Assembly (NCBI GenBank): GCA_035575515.1 | Contig: DATLXU010000080.1 | Coordinates: 1 to 64,000 of the forward strand | DNA from: DATLXU01 sp035575515 | GTDB taxonomy: Bacteria > Acidobacteriota > Blastocatellia > UBA7656 | Length of the DNA stretch: 64,000 bases | Direction of reading: 5' to 3' | Shown here: positions 44,140 through 52,537 of the stretch, piece by piece | Layout of the letters: the number at the start of each line of letters is the position of its first letter | How positions within the stretch are numbered: position 1 is the stretch's first letter | Translations under genes and position numbers: made by a program | Notes under the pieces: generated by a model | The model's database searches: none | What the model was told of the DNA's origin: nothing | What the model saw: only the letters and a program-made list of their open reading frames with translations

Positions 44140-45846
44140 ATGTCACGAACGCGATTACTGCTTGATGAGATCGAACAACTGCCCGCGTGGGCCGCTCGCA
44201 TGGCGCGCAAGTACTACGCGAGCGAAGCAAGCCACTTTCTGCTTCACGGAAATATTTATGACCTTGTGCGCTCAGGCTCGGAGTACATAAGTCTTTTGAA
44301 TTATCTTCAGCGCGAGCTTGTCGGCACGAAGCACCTGCTGATGTACAACCGCAGTCAGGGCATCACGTTTGGCTCAGACGAAGCGGCGCGAGCATTCGCG
44401 GCTCAACTGCGCGTCGCGGACCCGCTCGCCGGGCGCGATCTCTTAAGGCAACTGCCGAAGGACCCCGCGCGCGCGCTCCCGTTAATCGAATACTTTCTAC
44501 TTTACGCCGATCAGGTTGCCGTCATCATCAATTTTTTAGACACGATAATTCCTGCGGGCGACGTAAGTTTTATGTCGAGCGACGACCGCACTAACCTCGT
44601 ATCATTCCAGCGGTGGATAACAAGCTCGCGGCTGTTGAAAAAAGATAACATCGTGATTCTGATAGCCGAAAGTTTGGCCGAAGTGCATCCGCGCATCCGC
44701 CAGAACTCGCGGCTCGCAGCCATAGAGATTCCCTACCCCGACGCGGGCGAACGGCTTGAGTTTGTCCGTCACCTCCGCGCCCAGTTGCCGCAGCTTCAAC
44801 TGGAAGTGACTGACGAGCAGTTGTCGCTCACGACTTCCGGTTTGAATCGAGTGCATCTGAACTCATTAATGCGAAGCGCAGCGACCGAGCGCGACGCGCT
44901 GACGCTTGAACGGATTCGCCAGAAGAAGAAAGAGTTGATTGAAGCAGAAACCGTCGGCCTCGTTGAATTCGTGCAGCCGCGCTTCGGTCTTGATTCCGTT
45001 GGCGGAATGGCGAGAGCGAAAGAGTATCTGCGCTCGATTGCAGACACCATCCGCGCCGGGAACACCGAAGAAGCGCCGATGGGCATATTGATTTCAGGTC
45101 CGGTTGGCACGGGCAAGACCTTTCTGGCCGAATGCTTCGCGCACGATTGCGGATTGAACGTCGTCGCGTTCAAGAATTTCCGCGAGCGGTGGGTAGGCTC
45201 AAGCGAAGCCAATCTCGAAAGGATATTGAACCTGCTTCAAACGCTTGCGCCGATAGTCGTGTTGATTGATGAAGCAGACGCCGCGCTTGGGAGCCGCGAA
45301 ACGGGCGGGGATTCGGGCGTTGACGCGCGGATATTCTCGAAACTGGCAGCAGCGATGGGCGACACTCGGAATCGCGGGCGCGTTTTATGGATACTGATGA
45401 CGAGCCGACCCGATCTGCTACCGATTGATTTGAAGCGGCAGGGCCGCGCCGAAGAGCACATATCGCTCTTTTATCCCGACACGGAAGAAGACCGCGCAGC
45501 CGTAGTTGAAGCGATGCTCCGTAAGAACAAGATTGAGCACGAAGTGACAGACTGGTCTCCGATAATAAAAACTTCGATGACGCTATCGGGCGCGGACATC
45601 GAATCAATGCTGATTCGCGCTCGCCGGATAGCTCGGATGAACGCGCGCAGCAAAGTCGCGCAACAGGACATCGAGCAAGTTGCTAATGAGTTCAGCCCCG
45701 CGCGCGACGAGATGGCCGTTGAGTACCAGATGCTAGTCGCGGCGCGCGAGGCCACGTCGCGCGAGATGATTCCCGAAAAGTACAGGCATCTGTCGCCCGC
45801 CGAGTTGAGCCAGAAGATCGAGCAGTTGCGCCCGTTCGTGAGGTGA
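44140..45846 (+). CDS. CDC48/VPS4-like AAA+ ATPase of the psp cassette
   Basis: 568 residues with two AAA-like halves. The N-terminal half (about 20-250) has the fold pattern (SHFLLHGNIYDLV, VIINFLDTI, IVILIAESLAEVHPRI) but no Walker A. The C-terminal half is canonical: Walker A GPVGTGKT (320-327), pore-loop-like FRERWVGSSEANLERIL (347-363), Walker B VLIDEADAAL (374-383), sensor-1 region ILMTSRPDLL with Ser for the usual Asn, and an arginine-finger region LKRQGRAEEH. A helical lid with SGADIESMLIRARRIA follows. It probably remodels PspA polymers or membrane proteins. Co-oriented with pspA and the membrane gene. Confidence 0.9.
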   Translation: MSRTRLLLDEIEQLPAWAARMARKYYASEASHFLLHGNIYDLVRSGSEYISLLNYLQRELVGTKHLLMYNRSQGITFGSDEAARAFAAQLRVADPLAGRDLLRQLPKDPARALPLIEYFLLYADQVAVIINFLDTIIPAGDVSFMSSDDRTNLVSFQRWITSSRLLKKDNIVILIAESLAEVHPRIRQNSRLAAIEIPYPDAGERLEFVRHLRAQLPQLQLEVTDEQLSLTTSGLNRVHLNSLMRSAATERDALTLERIRQKKKELIEAETVGLVEFVQPRFGLDSVGGMARAKEYLRSIADTIRAGNTEEAPMGILISGPVGTGKTFLAECFAHDCGLNVVAFKNFRERWVGSSEANLERILNLLQTLAPIVVLIDEADAALGSRETGGDSGVDARIFSKLAAAMGDTRNRGRVLWILMTSRPDLLPIDLKRQGRAEEHISLFYPDTEEDRAAVVEAMLRKNKIEHEVTDWSPIIKTSMTLSGADIESMLIRARRIARMNARSKVAQQDIEQVANEFSPARDEMAVEYQMLVAAREATSREMIPEKYRHLSPAELSQKIEQLRPFVR

Positions 45847-45957
45847 TCGCTGTGCCTTTACGATTCATTGGTCTATTCGTTTTCGCAACCGGGCGCTACT
45901 TGATTTCGTTTGGACAATTGACCAGGCTGCGAGACGAATGATCTTAAATGAGGCAAG

Positions 45958-46602
45958 ATGAGAAATATCGAAAACCAGACCATCATCGAAGAACTCATCA
46001 ACAGCATCACGCATGGTGTGGGGCTGGCGCTGAGCGTCATCGGGTTCATCGTCCTTGTTACTCTTTCAATCCTGCACGGGACTGCGTGGCAGATAGCTGG
46101 CTGCGCGGTCTTCGGTCTCACGCTCATCTTTCTTTACACAGCTTCTACTTTGTACCACAGTCTTCGCACCGCGCGTGCAAAACGCGTCTTCAAGGTCGTA
46201 GATCACGCGGCGATATATCTGCTCATCGCGGGGACTTACACGCCGTTCACGCTCGTCAACCTTCGCGGGTTCTGGGGCTGGACTCTGTTCGGGTTGATCT
46301 GGACTCTGACCATTTTGGGAATCGCGTTCAAAATATTCTTCATTGATAAATTCAAGATACTATCTGCGCTGGTTTACATCGTGATGGGTTGGCTCGGCCT
46401 TGTAGCATTCAAGCCTTTGCTTGAGATGGTCCCGCTCGCAGGCATCATCTGGCTGCTTGCTGGCGGATTGTTTTACACGACGGGCGTGATATTTTTTGCC
46501 TCGAAGCACATTCCCTACAGTCATGCTATCTGGCATGTTTTCGTTATGGCCGGAAGCATCTGCCATTACTTCGCGGTATTTTTCTCCGTGCTTCAAACTT
46601 GA
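45958..46602 (+). CDS. hemolysin III / PAQR-family membrane protein
   Basis: 214 residues, seven TM helices. Family motifs with putative metal-binding His and Asp: EELINSITHGVGLALS, STLYHSLRTARAKRVFKVVDHAAIYLLIAGTYTPF in two blocks, and the C-terminal HIPYSHAIWHVFVMAGSICHYFAV. The family is related to adiponectin receptors and may be hydrolases; hemolytic activity is not established in most bacteria. AGG lies six nt before the ATG. Convergent with mutS, five nt apart, and possibly read through from the AAA+ gene. Confidence 0.93.
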   Translation: MRNIENQTIIEELINSITHGVGLALSVIGFIVLVTLSILHGTAWQIAGCAVFGLTLIFLYTASTLYHSLRTARAKRVFKVVDHAAIYLLIAGTYTPFTLVNLRGFWGWTLFGLIWTLTILGIAFKIFFIDKFKILSALVYIVMGWLGLVAFKPLLEMVPLAGIIWLLAGGLFYTTGVIFFASKHIPYSHAIWHVFVMAGSICHYFAVFFSVLQT

Positions 46603-46607
46603 ATGCG

Positions 46608-49169
46608 CTAGGAATCAGACGATTTCAAATCTTTTGCCCGCCGCTGCAACTGGTAAAGCCGCGTGAGCGCCTCAACCGGACTTAACTCGTTTATATCCAT
46701 CTTCACAAGCGCATTCAACAAATCTCTATACTCAGGCGCGATTGCATCTGCTTTGCGCTTTTTTTCTGCAACAGCTTTCTTTCCGTTCGCGCTGTCATGT
46801 TCGTCAAGCAATTGATTGGCGCGATGAAGAACGGGCTTCGGCAACCCGGCTATCTGCGCAACGTATATGCCGAAGCTCTTTTCAGCGCGACCCGCTTCGA
46901 CCTTGTGCAGATATTGAACGCGGCCTTCACGCTCGCGCACCGCGAGGTGGAAATTCTTTACGCGCGGCAGGTAATCTTCCGCGTCCGTGAGCTCGTGATA
47001 GTGAGTAGCAAACAGAGTCTTCGCGGCGAGCTTCGGTTGGTTGTGGATGTATTCGATTATCGCGCGCGCAATCGAAAGCCCGTCTGCTGTCGAAGTTCCG
47101 CGCCCGATCTCGTCCAGCAGGATGAGGCTGCGCGGAGTCGCGTGATGGAGTATGTGCGCGGTCTCGATCATCTCTATCATAAAACTCGAATGGCCGCGCA
47201 GGGTGTAATCATTCAGCCCTATTCGCGTGAAGATGCGATCAATGATTCCAAGCCGCGCCAATTGTGCCGGAACGAAGCTGCCAATCTGCGCGAGCAAACT
47301 AATCAAAGCGACCTGCCGTAGATAAACCGACTTGCCCGCCATGTTCGGCGCGGTGATTAGCATAATTTGAACGTCACTGTTTGAGAGTCGCGCGTCGTTT
47401 GGCGTGAACTTTCTTCCTTCGAGCATCTGCTCGATCATCGGGTGACGGCCCTTCACAATCACAAGCTCGTCGCCGTCATTCAACTCAGGCCGAATGTAGT
47501 TGAACCGCGCGGCAAGCTCGGCAAGCGCGGCGAACAAATCAACGCGGGCGAGGCACTGAGCCACGCGCGTTATTCGCTCTGAGTGGCGGCTAATCTCATC
47601 GCAGACCTGCCGATACAGATTTGTTTCAAGCTCAAGTACCCGCTCGCGCGCATTGGCAATCAGCGATTCGTGTTCTTTCAGCTCAAGCGTGAAAAATCTC
47701 TCAGCGTTCGTGAGGGTCTGCTTGCGAACATAATCGTCGGGCACGAGCGGCAGGTTCGGCTTCGTCACTTCGATGTAGTAGCCGAAAACTTTGTTATAAC
47801 CGACCTTCAGCGAGCGAATGCCCGTGCGCTCTCGCTCGCGCTTTTCAAACGCGGCGAGGAACTCGCGGCCACCGCCCAAAGTCGAGCGCAATTGGTCAAG
47901 CTCAGTTGAGAAACCTGCGCGGATTATTCCACCGCGCTCGAAATTCGACGGCGGGCGATCAGCGATTGCCCCTTCGATATATTCAACGATGTCGTCGCAG
48001 GCGGCCAGCGGCTTAATGAATTCTGCGGGCGCTTTCTCTCTTCCGAGTGCCGCGCGAATCTCTGAGACGCGTTTAAGGCTTGCAGCAAGCGCGAGCGTTT
48101 CATAAGGCGCGGCCAGTCTGCGGCGAATGCGACCGAGCAATCGTTCAATGTCTAGCACCTCATCGAGCGACTTCCGAACGCGCTCGCGCGCATGCTCTCG
48201 CTTGAAAAACCATTCGACTGAATCCTGTCGCCCTCTAATCTCATTCAAGTCGAGAAGCGGATGGCGCAGCCACCTGCGCAGCAATCGTCCGCCCATCTGC
48301 GTCGCCGTCAAATCAATTGTTGCGACTAGCGAACCTGTCGGCACGCCGCCGCTGAAATCCCATCCTTGAAAGATTTCGAGATTGCGGATCGTCTGCGGGT
48401 CGAGCTGCATAAACGCGCTCGCGCGATAGCTTTGAAGATGCGCGAGGTTGCTGAGCGCGTCTGGCTGCGTGTCTTTGAGATAAGCGATTATCGCGCCCGC
48501 CGCGCGCGTCGCGAGCCGTTGCCGTTCGATGCCGTAAGCATCGAGCGAGACGACTTCAAAGTGATCGAGCAAGGCGCGCCGCGCTTCACGAAATTCCAAC
48601 TGCTCGTCAGCAAGTCGAGTGATTGCCCGTACTTCGATTGATGGCAATTCCGTGCTTCGCGCAATGAGTAGCTCTGCGGGCGCGATTCGCTCAAGCTCGC
48701 CTGCGGCCTGCGCCGCGTCGAGTTCAGTCGCACGGAACTCCCCCGTGCTCACATCTGCGTAAGCGATTCCTGCCAAGCGGCCATCAATTATCAAGCTCGC
48801 GAGATAATTATTCGCGCGTCCTTCGAGAAGGCCCGGCTCGACGACCGTGCCCGGAGTGATGATGCGAGTGACTTCGCGCTCGACCAATCCTTTGCCCGGC
48901 GGAGTTATTTGATCGCAGACAGCGACCTTGTAGCCGCGATTGATTAGCTTCGCCAAGTGGCTTCCGAGCGAGCGCACGGGGACGCCTGCGAGCGGGTGCG
49001 CATTGCCCTTGCCGAACCACTTGCGCGTGAGCACGACGCCAAGCTCGCGCGCCAAAGTGTGCGCGTCTTCATCAAACGTTTCGTAAAAATCGCCGATTTG
49101 AAAAAGCAGGATCATGCCGGGATAGCGGCGTTTTATTTCAAGATACTGTCGCCGAAGCGGTGTGGTCAT
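46608..49169 (-). CDS. mutS: DNA mismatch repair protein MutS
   Basis: 853 residues, full length. N-terminal mismatch-reading domain with LLFQIGDFYETF (the Phe-x-Glu motif), connector, lever and clamp domains, then the ATPase: ITAPNMAGKSVYLRQVALISLL (Walker A), ILLDEIGRGTSTADGLSIARAI (Walker B and signature) and LFATHYHELTD. The C-terminal tail is short (AEYRDLLNALVKMDINELSPVEAL type). MutS recognises mismatches and recruits MutL; mutL is not in this window. Confidence 0.98.
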   Translation of the reverse strand: MTTPLRRQYLEIKRRYPGMILLFQIGDFYETFDEDAHTLARELGVVLTRKWFGKGNAHPLAGVPVRSLGSHLAKLINRGYKVAVCDQITPPGKGLVEREVTRIITPGTVVEPGLLEGRANNYLASLIIDGRLAGIAYADVSTGEFRATELDAAQAAGELERIAPAELLIARSTELPSIEVRAITRLADEQLEFREARRALLDHFEVVSLDAYGIERQRLATRAAGAIIAYLKDTQPDALSNLAHLQSYRASAFMQLDPQTIRNLEIFQGWDFSGGVPTGSLVATIDLTATQMGGRLLRRWLRHPLLDLNEIRGRQDSVEWFFKREHARERVRKSLDEVLDIERLLGRIRRRLAAPYETLALAASLKRVSEIRAALGREKAPAEFIKPLAACDDIVEYIEGAIADRPPSNFERGGIIRAGFSTELDQLRSTLGGGREFLAAFEKRERERTGIRSLKVGYNKVFGYYIEVTKPNLPLVPDDYVRKQTLTNAERFFTLELKEHESLIANARERVLELETNLYRQVCDEISRHSERITRVAQCLARVDLFAALAELAARFNYIRPELNDGDELVIVKGRHPMIEQMLEGRKFTPNDARLSNSDVQIMLITAPNMAGKSVYLRQVALISLLAQIGSFVPAQLARLGIIDRIFTRIGLNDYTLRGHSSFMIEMIETAHILHHATPRSLILLDEIGRGTSTADGLSIARAIIEYIHNQPKLAAKTLFATHYHELTDAEDYLPRVKNFHLAVREREGRVQYLHKVEAGRAEKSFGIYVAQIAGLPKPVLHRANQLLDEHDSANGKKAVAEKKRKADAIAPEYRDLLNALVKMDINELSPVEALTRLYQLQRRAKDLKSSDS

Positions 49170-49244
49170 AACAAAACTATATCATTCCCGAATCTACGCG
49201 AATTGATGCAAGTAGATTAATGACGTTTCGCGCAGATTCGCGGA

Positions 49245-49958
49245 TCAATCTTTTCCAATTATCTTTTCAATCAATTCCTTTTGAGCGTTAAGTGATTCAT
49301 ACAGTCGCTTTAATTCGCCCGCGCCGATAAGCGTCACTTGCTCCCAGATTTCATGAAACGAGCCGGTCAATCTCTTACCTGCGAATCGCGCCGCGCGTTC
49401 GTCTGCAATCACTAGAAACAAGCGCGAGCGTTGAGTGTCATAAGCATGCTTGAGTCGTGTGAGCGCGCTGTCAATGCTCCCCGCAATCTGCACCTCAAAG
49501 ACGTGGCTCAAGCGCGGTGACGAGGCGCTGTCGCGCCAAACCACGTCGTAGTATTCAAACTCCGTTTCCGCGTGGCGGCCTAAGATGCGGCCAATCTCAA
49601 TAAGCATCCGTTGAGCTTCTTTATGAGAGACGGCGCGCGGCGTTTCTCTTATAACCACTGTCTCTGTTGGCCGCATGGCTTCGTCTTCGATGCGGCGGCG
49701 GCCTTTTGTAGTTATCGTCCACCGCGAGCCTTCGCGCTTGAGTTCACCTCTATCAACAAGCTGGCGGCCCGCGCGCTGAACCGCTCTGTGCCACGCGCTG
49801 CGACCCGACGCGTCTCGCTGGTCGAGGTCGTCTGCCGTCAGTTGCGGGAAATACCTCACGAGCCTTTCATACAGGTAGCGCAACTGGTCGCTGCCGCCTG
49901 TCGCATCGAGTTCTTGCAGTATCGGGAGTTCGATTCGCGCCGATTCGGGGAATGGCAT
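49245..49958 (-). CDS. Mrr_N-type winged-helix protein with a nuclease-like C-terminal domain
   Basis: 237 residues. The first ~95 match the winged helix found at the N-terminus of Mrr restriction enzymes: IELPILQELDATGG, WHRAVQRAGRQLVDRGELKR, WTITTKGRRRIED. The C-terminal ~125 residues read EFEYYDVVWRD, SHVFEVQIAGSIDSALTRLKHAYD, RLFLVIADERAARFA. The D...ExQ spacing and strand pattern recall PD-(D/E)xK nucleases, but with Gln for the catalytic Lys. It follows mutS upstream on the same strand, 75 nt away. Could be a degenerate restriction or repair nuclease, or a DNA-binding regulator. Confidence 0.6.
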   Translation of the reverse strand: MPFPESARIELPILQELDATGGSDQLRYLYERLVRYFPQLTADDLDQRDASGRSAWHRAVQRAGRQLVDRGELKREGSRWTITTKGRRRIEDEAMRPTETVVIRETPRAVSHKEAQRMLIEIGRILGRHAETEFEYYDVVWRDSASSPRLSHVFEVQIAGSIDSALTRLKHAYDTQRSRLFLVIADERAARFAGKRLTGSFHEIWEQVTLIGAGELKRLYESLNAQKELIEKIIGKD

Positions 49959-49960
49959 TG

Positions 49961-50056
49961 TTCAGCTTTCAACGGTCAGCCTTCAGCAATCAGCCGGACA
50001 AAGATAAAACTCGGACCGCGACCCTTTGCTGAAAGCTGAATGCTGAAAGCTGATGG
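49961..50056. repeat. intergenic inverted repeat, word TTCAGCTTTCA
   Basis: Left arm 49961-49996 (TTCAGCTTTCAACGGTCAGC and on), right arm 50026-50056 (GCTGAAAGCTGAATGCTGAA and on). It abuts the start codon of the Mrr_N-type gene. The neighbouring genes are divergent, the only case of this among the listed repeats. Confidence 0.75.
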
Positions 50057-50335
50057 CTTATTTAAGATTTGCTCGCCCGAAATTCTAGACGATGCAAATC
50101 ACGATTGGCAACAGGCTGATAGTTTGCGCGGGCCGGATCAACACGCAAGCAGTTCTTGTATCGCCTTGTAATTTCTCATAAAGACTTGATTTCTGTCGCT
50201 TTGCTGTAGATACTGTTGCGTGTTTACATTGCGTGGATAGTCATAAATCCTTCATCGAATAAAGAGAGCGCGAAAGCTGTGCGCGCGAAGAGACCAATAA
50301 TGAGCCGCTGAGGGTTTGCGGCAAACAGGAGAAAA
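50057..50335. other. gene-free leader of the HU gene
   Basis: No coding frame. TTGATT followed 15 nt later by TAGATA (around 50185-50215) is a weak promoter candidate for the HU gene. Nothing else recognised. Confidence 0.35.
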
Positions 50336-50806
50336 ATGACTAAAGCAGAGCTTGTCGAAGAAGTGGCTCGCGCGGCTGAATTGAACAAGCGCGACGCCGA
50401 AGTGATAGTCGAAACCGTTTTTGAATCAATAATCGGCGCGCTGCACCGTGGCGAAAAGGTCGAGCTTCGCGGCTTCGGAAGTTTCCGCACGCGCGAGCGC
50501 GGCCCGCGTCGTGGCCGCAATCCCAAAACGGGCGAGCCGGTTGACGTGCCTGCCAAGCGCGTCCCCTATTTCAAGCCGGGCAAGGAACTCAAAGAGTTCT
50601 TCACCGAAGGATCGGAAGGCGAGCCGGTAGCTGACGAGCCAGCGGCTGCGGCTGCAACCGGCGGGGGCGCAGAAACTTCTGTGGCTGGCGCAGGCGAAGC
50701 AGGCGGCGCTCCGAGCGAGGGCGGCGCGGCATCTTCAGAACCGGGCGGCAGCCCTGCTGAAGGCGGCAACGAAGGCTCATCAGGCGGCTCCCCGTTCATT
50801 CGATAA
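50336..50806 (+). CDS. HU/IHF-family DNA-binding protein with a low-complexity tail
   Basis: 156 residues. The first ~90 are a complete HU/IHF fold: MTKAELVEEVARAAELNKRD, GALHRGEKVELRGFGSFRTRERGPRRGRNPKTGE in part, and VPAKRVPYFKPGKELKEFF, with the beta-arm Arg residues and Pro that intercalates in DNA. The N-terminus is IhfB-like. The remaining ~65 residues are Gly/Ala/Ser/Glu repeats (GGGAETSVAGAGEAGGAPSE and similar), acidic and presumably disordered; such tails are unusual on HU. The Gly/Ser-rich tail may change condensation of DNA or partner binding. Confidence 0.93.
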   Translation: MTKAELVEEVARAAELNKRDAEVIVETVFESIIGALHRGEKVELRGFGSFRTRERGPRRGRNPKTGEPVDVPAKRVPYFKPGKELKEFFTEGSEGEPVADEPAAAAATGGGAETSVAGAGEAGGAPSEGGAASSEPGGSPAEGGNEGSSGGSPFIR

Positions 50807-50910
50807 TCGCTATTGTCGCCTGACACGAAAACGCTGAGCGCATTTTCGGCTGAGCCATTGATATACGGTTGAGCATAATTGCCCATCACAACTTTACAGC
50901 GAGCGAATAA

Positions 50911-51084
50911 ATGGGAAACGAAAAGCCCGGTCGCGTGAACGGCGAGGAAAGGCGCTCAGGCACGGACCGCCGCAAAGGTGAGCGGCGCGACTTTGAACGC
51001 AACACACAGGCTGGTGTGCTGACAACTCGCAAAGGCGAACGCCGCAAGAATGAGCGGCGAAAAAGCGAACCAAATAAAACTTGA
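50911..51084 (+). CDS. 57-residue Arg/Lys-rich small protein
   Basis: ATG 50911 to TGA 51082-51084. The sequence is highly charged and internally repetitive: EERRSGTDRRKGERRDFERN and later TTRKGERRKNERRKSEPN share the unit RKGERRxxER. No hydrophobic core. It sits 104 nt after the HU gene on the same strand and ends against a hairpin, so it may be co-transcribed and could bind nucleic acid. The ribosome-binding site is weak, so translation is uncertain. Confidence 0.45.
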   Translation: MGNEKPGRVNGEERRSGTDRRKGERRDFERNTQAGVLTTRKGERRKNERRKSEPNKT

Positions 51085-51085
51085 A

Positions 51086-51114
51086 CCTGAATCTCGCTGG
51101 TTTCGAGATTCAGG
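51086..51114 (-). terminator. hairpin between the small protein gene and ahcY
   Basis: CCTGAATCTCG (51086-51096) pairs with its complement at 51104-51114, loop of seven nt. On the minus strand a T-rich tract (complement of 51070-51085) follows, so it should end the ahcY transcript. Confidence 0.65.
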
Positions 51115-51165
51115 CTGCATAGGCCAAGCGATCTTATAGTTTCAGCGCCTCAAATCCTCGAAGGC

Positions 51166-52446
51166 TTACGTCCCCGCTTCCCACGTGTTCATGTACTCAA
51201 TCATCTCAGGCGTGAGCTTATCAATCTTTATGCCCATCGCTTCGAGCTTGAGCGACGCGATTTCGTTGTCAACCTCTTCGGGCAGCAGGTGAAGACCAGG
51301 CGCGAGCGTTCCCTTGTTGCGAACGAGATACTCGCACGACAAGGCTTGATTTGCAAAGCTCATATCCATCACTGATGCGGGATGGCCTTCGGCTGCGGCG
51401 AGATTAATCAAGCGGCCTTCGCCCAACACGACGACTCGCTTGCCCGACTCTTTCAACCTGTACTCTTCAACGAAGGGGCGAAGCGTCTCGCGCGATTCGC
51501 TCATCTCGCCGAGCGCGACAAGGTTCAACTCGACATCGAAGTGGCCTGAGTTAGCCACTATCGCGCCATCGTGCATGCTTGCGAAATGCTCGGCGTCAAT
51601 AACGTGGCGATTGCCCGTGACCGTTATGAAAATGTCTCCGAGCGGCGCGGCTTCAGCCATCGGCATGACGCGGAAGCCGTCCATCACAGCTTCAATCGCG
51701 CGGATGGGATTGACTTCGCAAACGATGACATTTGCGCCAAGCCCGCGCCCGCGCATCGCAACCCCCTTGCCGCACCAGCCGTACCCAACGACGACAAGCG
51801 TGCGACCCGCAAGCAAAATATTCGTCGCGCGAATCACGCCGTCGAGCGTTGACTGACCTGTGCCGTAGCGGTTATCGAAAAAGTGTTTGGTCTGCGCGTC
51901 GTTGACAGCAATCGCGGGCCATTTCAGTCCGCCGCTCTTCTCGAGCGCGCGAAGCCGAACAAGGCCCGTCGTCGTCTCTTCAGTCGAGCCGACAAGCTGC
52001 GGCACAAGGTCTGGATATTCTCTAACCATCGTAGCAATGACGTCCGAGCCATCGTCAATGACAAGATTAGGGTGAGTGTCCAGCGCCATGCGAACGTGCT
52101 GGCGGTATGTATCGGTTGATTCGCCTTTGATGGCAAAAACAGGGATGCCGTATTCGACGACTAGCGCGGCGGCAACATCGTCTTGAGTCGAGAGCGGATT
52201 TGACGCAATCAGCACTGCGTCAACGCCGCCCGCTTTCAGCGCGCGCGCGAGGTTCGCCGTTTCAGTCGTGATGTGACAGCAGGCAACGAGTTTCATCCCT
52301 TCGAGCGGACGCTCGCGCTCAAACCTCTCTCTGATTAAGCGGAGCACGGGCATCTCGCGCTCGGCCCATTCGATTCGCTTGCGCCCCGCAGGCGCGAGAC
52401 TCAAATCTTTAACATCGCAATTCGGCACTTGTGAGCTACTGGTCAT
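51166..52446 (-). CDS. ahcY: adenosylhomocysteinase
   Basis: 426 residues; hydrolyses S-adenosylhomocysteine to adenosine and homocysteine with bound NAD. Conserved stretches: KLVACCHITTETANLARALKAGG in part, IDDGSDVIATM, NDAQTKHFFDNRYGTGQSTLDG in part, the Rossmann motif VVGYGWCGKGVAMRGRGLGA, GNRHVIDAEHFASMHDGAIVANSGHFDVE in part. ATG 52446 follows GAGGAGAGA. Downstream of metK on the same strand, linking use and recycling of SAM. Confidence 0.97.
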   Translation of the reverse strand: MTSSSQVPNCDVKDLSLAPAGRKRIEWAEREMPVLRLIRERFERERPLEGMKLVACCHITTETANLARALKAGGVDAVLIASNPLSTQDDVAAALVVEYGIPVFAIKGESTDTYRQHVRMALDTHPNLVIDDGSDVIATMVREYPDLVPQLVGSTEETTTGLVRLRALEKSGGLKWPAIAVNDAQTKHFFDNRYGTGQSTLDGVIRATNILLAGRTLVVVGYGWCGKGVAMRGRGLGANVIVCEVNPIRAIEAVMDGFRVMPMAEAAPLGDIFITVTGNRHVIDAEHFASMHDGAIVANSGHFDVELNLVALGEMSESRETLRPFVEEYRLKESGKRVVVLGEGRLINLAAAEGHPASVMDMSFANQALSCEYLVRNKGTLAPGLHLLPEEVDNEIASLKLEAMGIKIDKLTPEMIEYMNTWEAGT

Positions 52447-52466
52447 GAAATCTCTCCTCAAAAAAA

Positions 52467-52531
52467 GTAGGCAGCAGGCGGTAGGCAGTTGAGCATTGCT
52501 TTTACTGCCCACTGCCTACCGCCTGCTGCCT
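52467..52531. repeat. intergenic inverted repeat, word GTAGGCAGCAGGCG
   Basis: The arms include a perfect 21-bp inverted repeat (left 52469-52489; right at about 52511-52531, CTGCCTACCGCCTGCTGCCT and on), with a short loop. Between metK and ahcY, both minus strand; the right arm ends seven nt from the metK stop. Same family as the outer arms at 25390-25540. Confidence 0.85.
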
Positions 52532-52537
52532 GATGAA

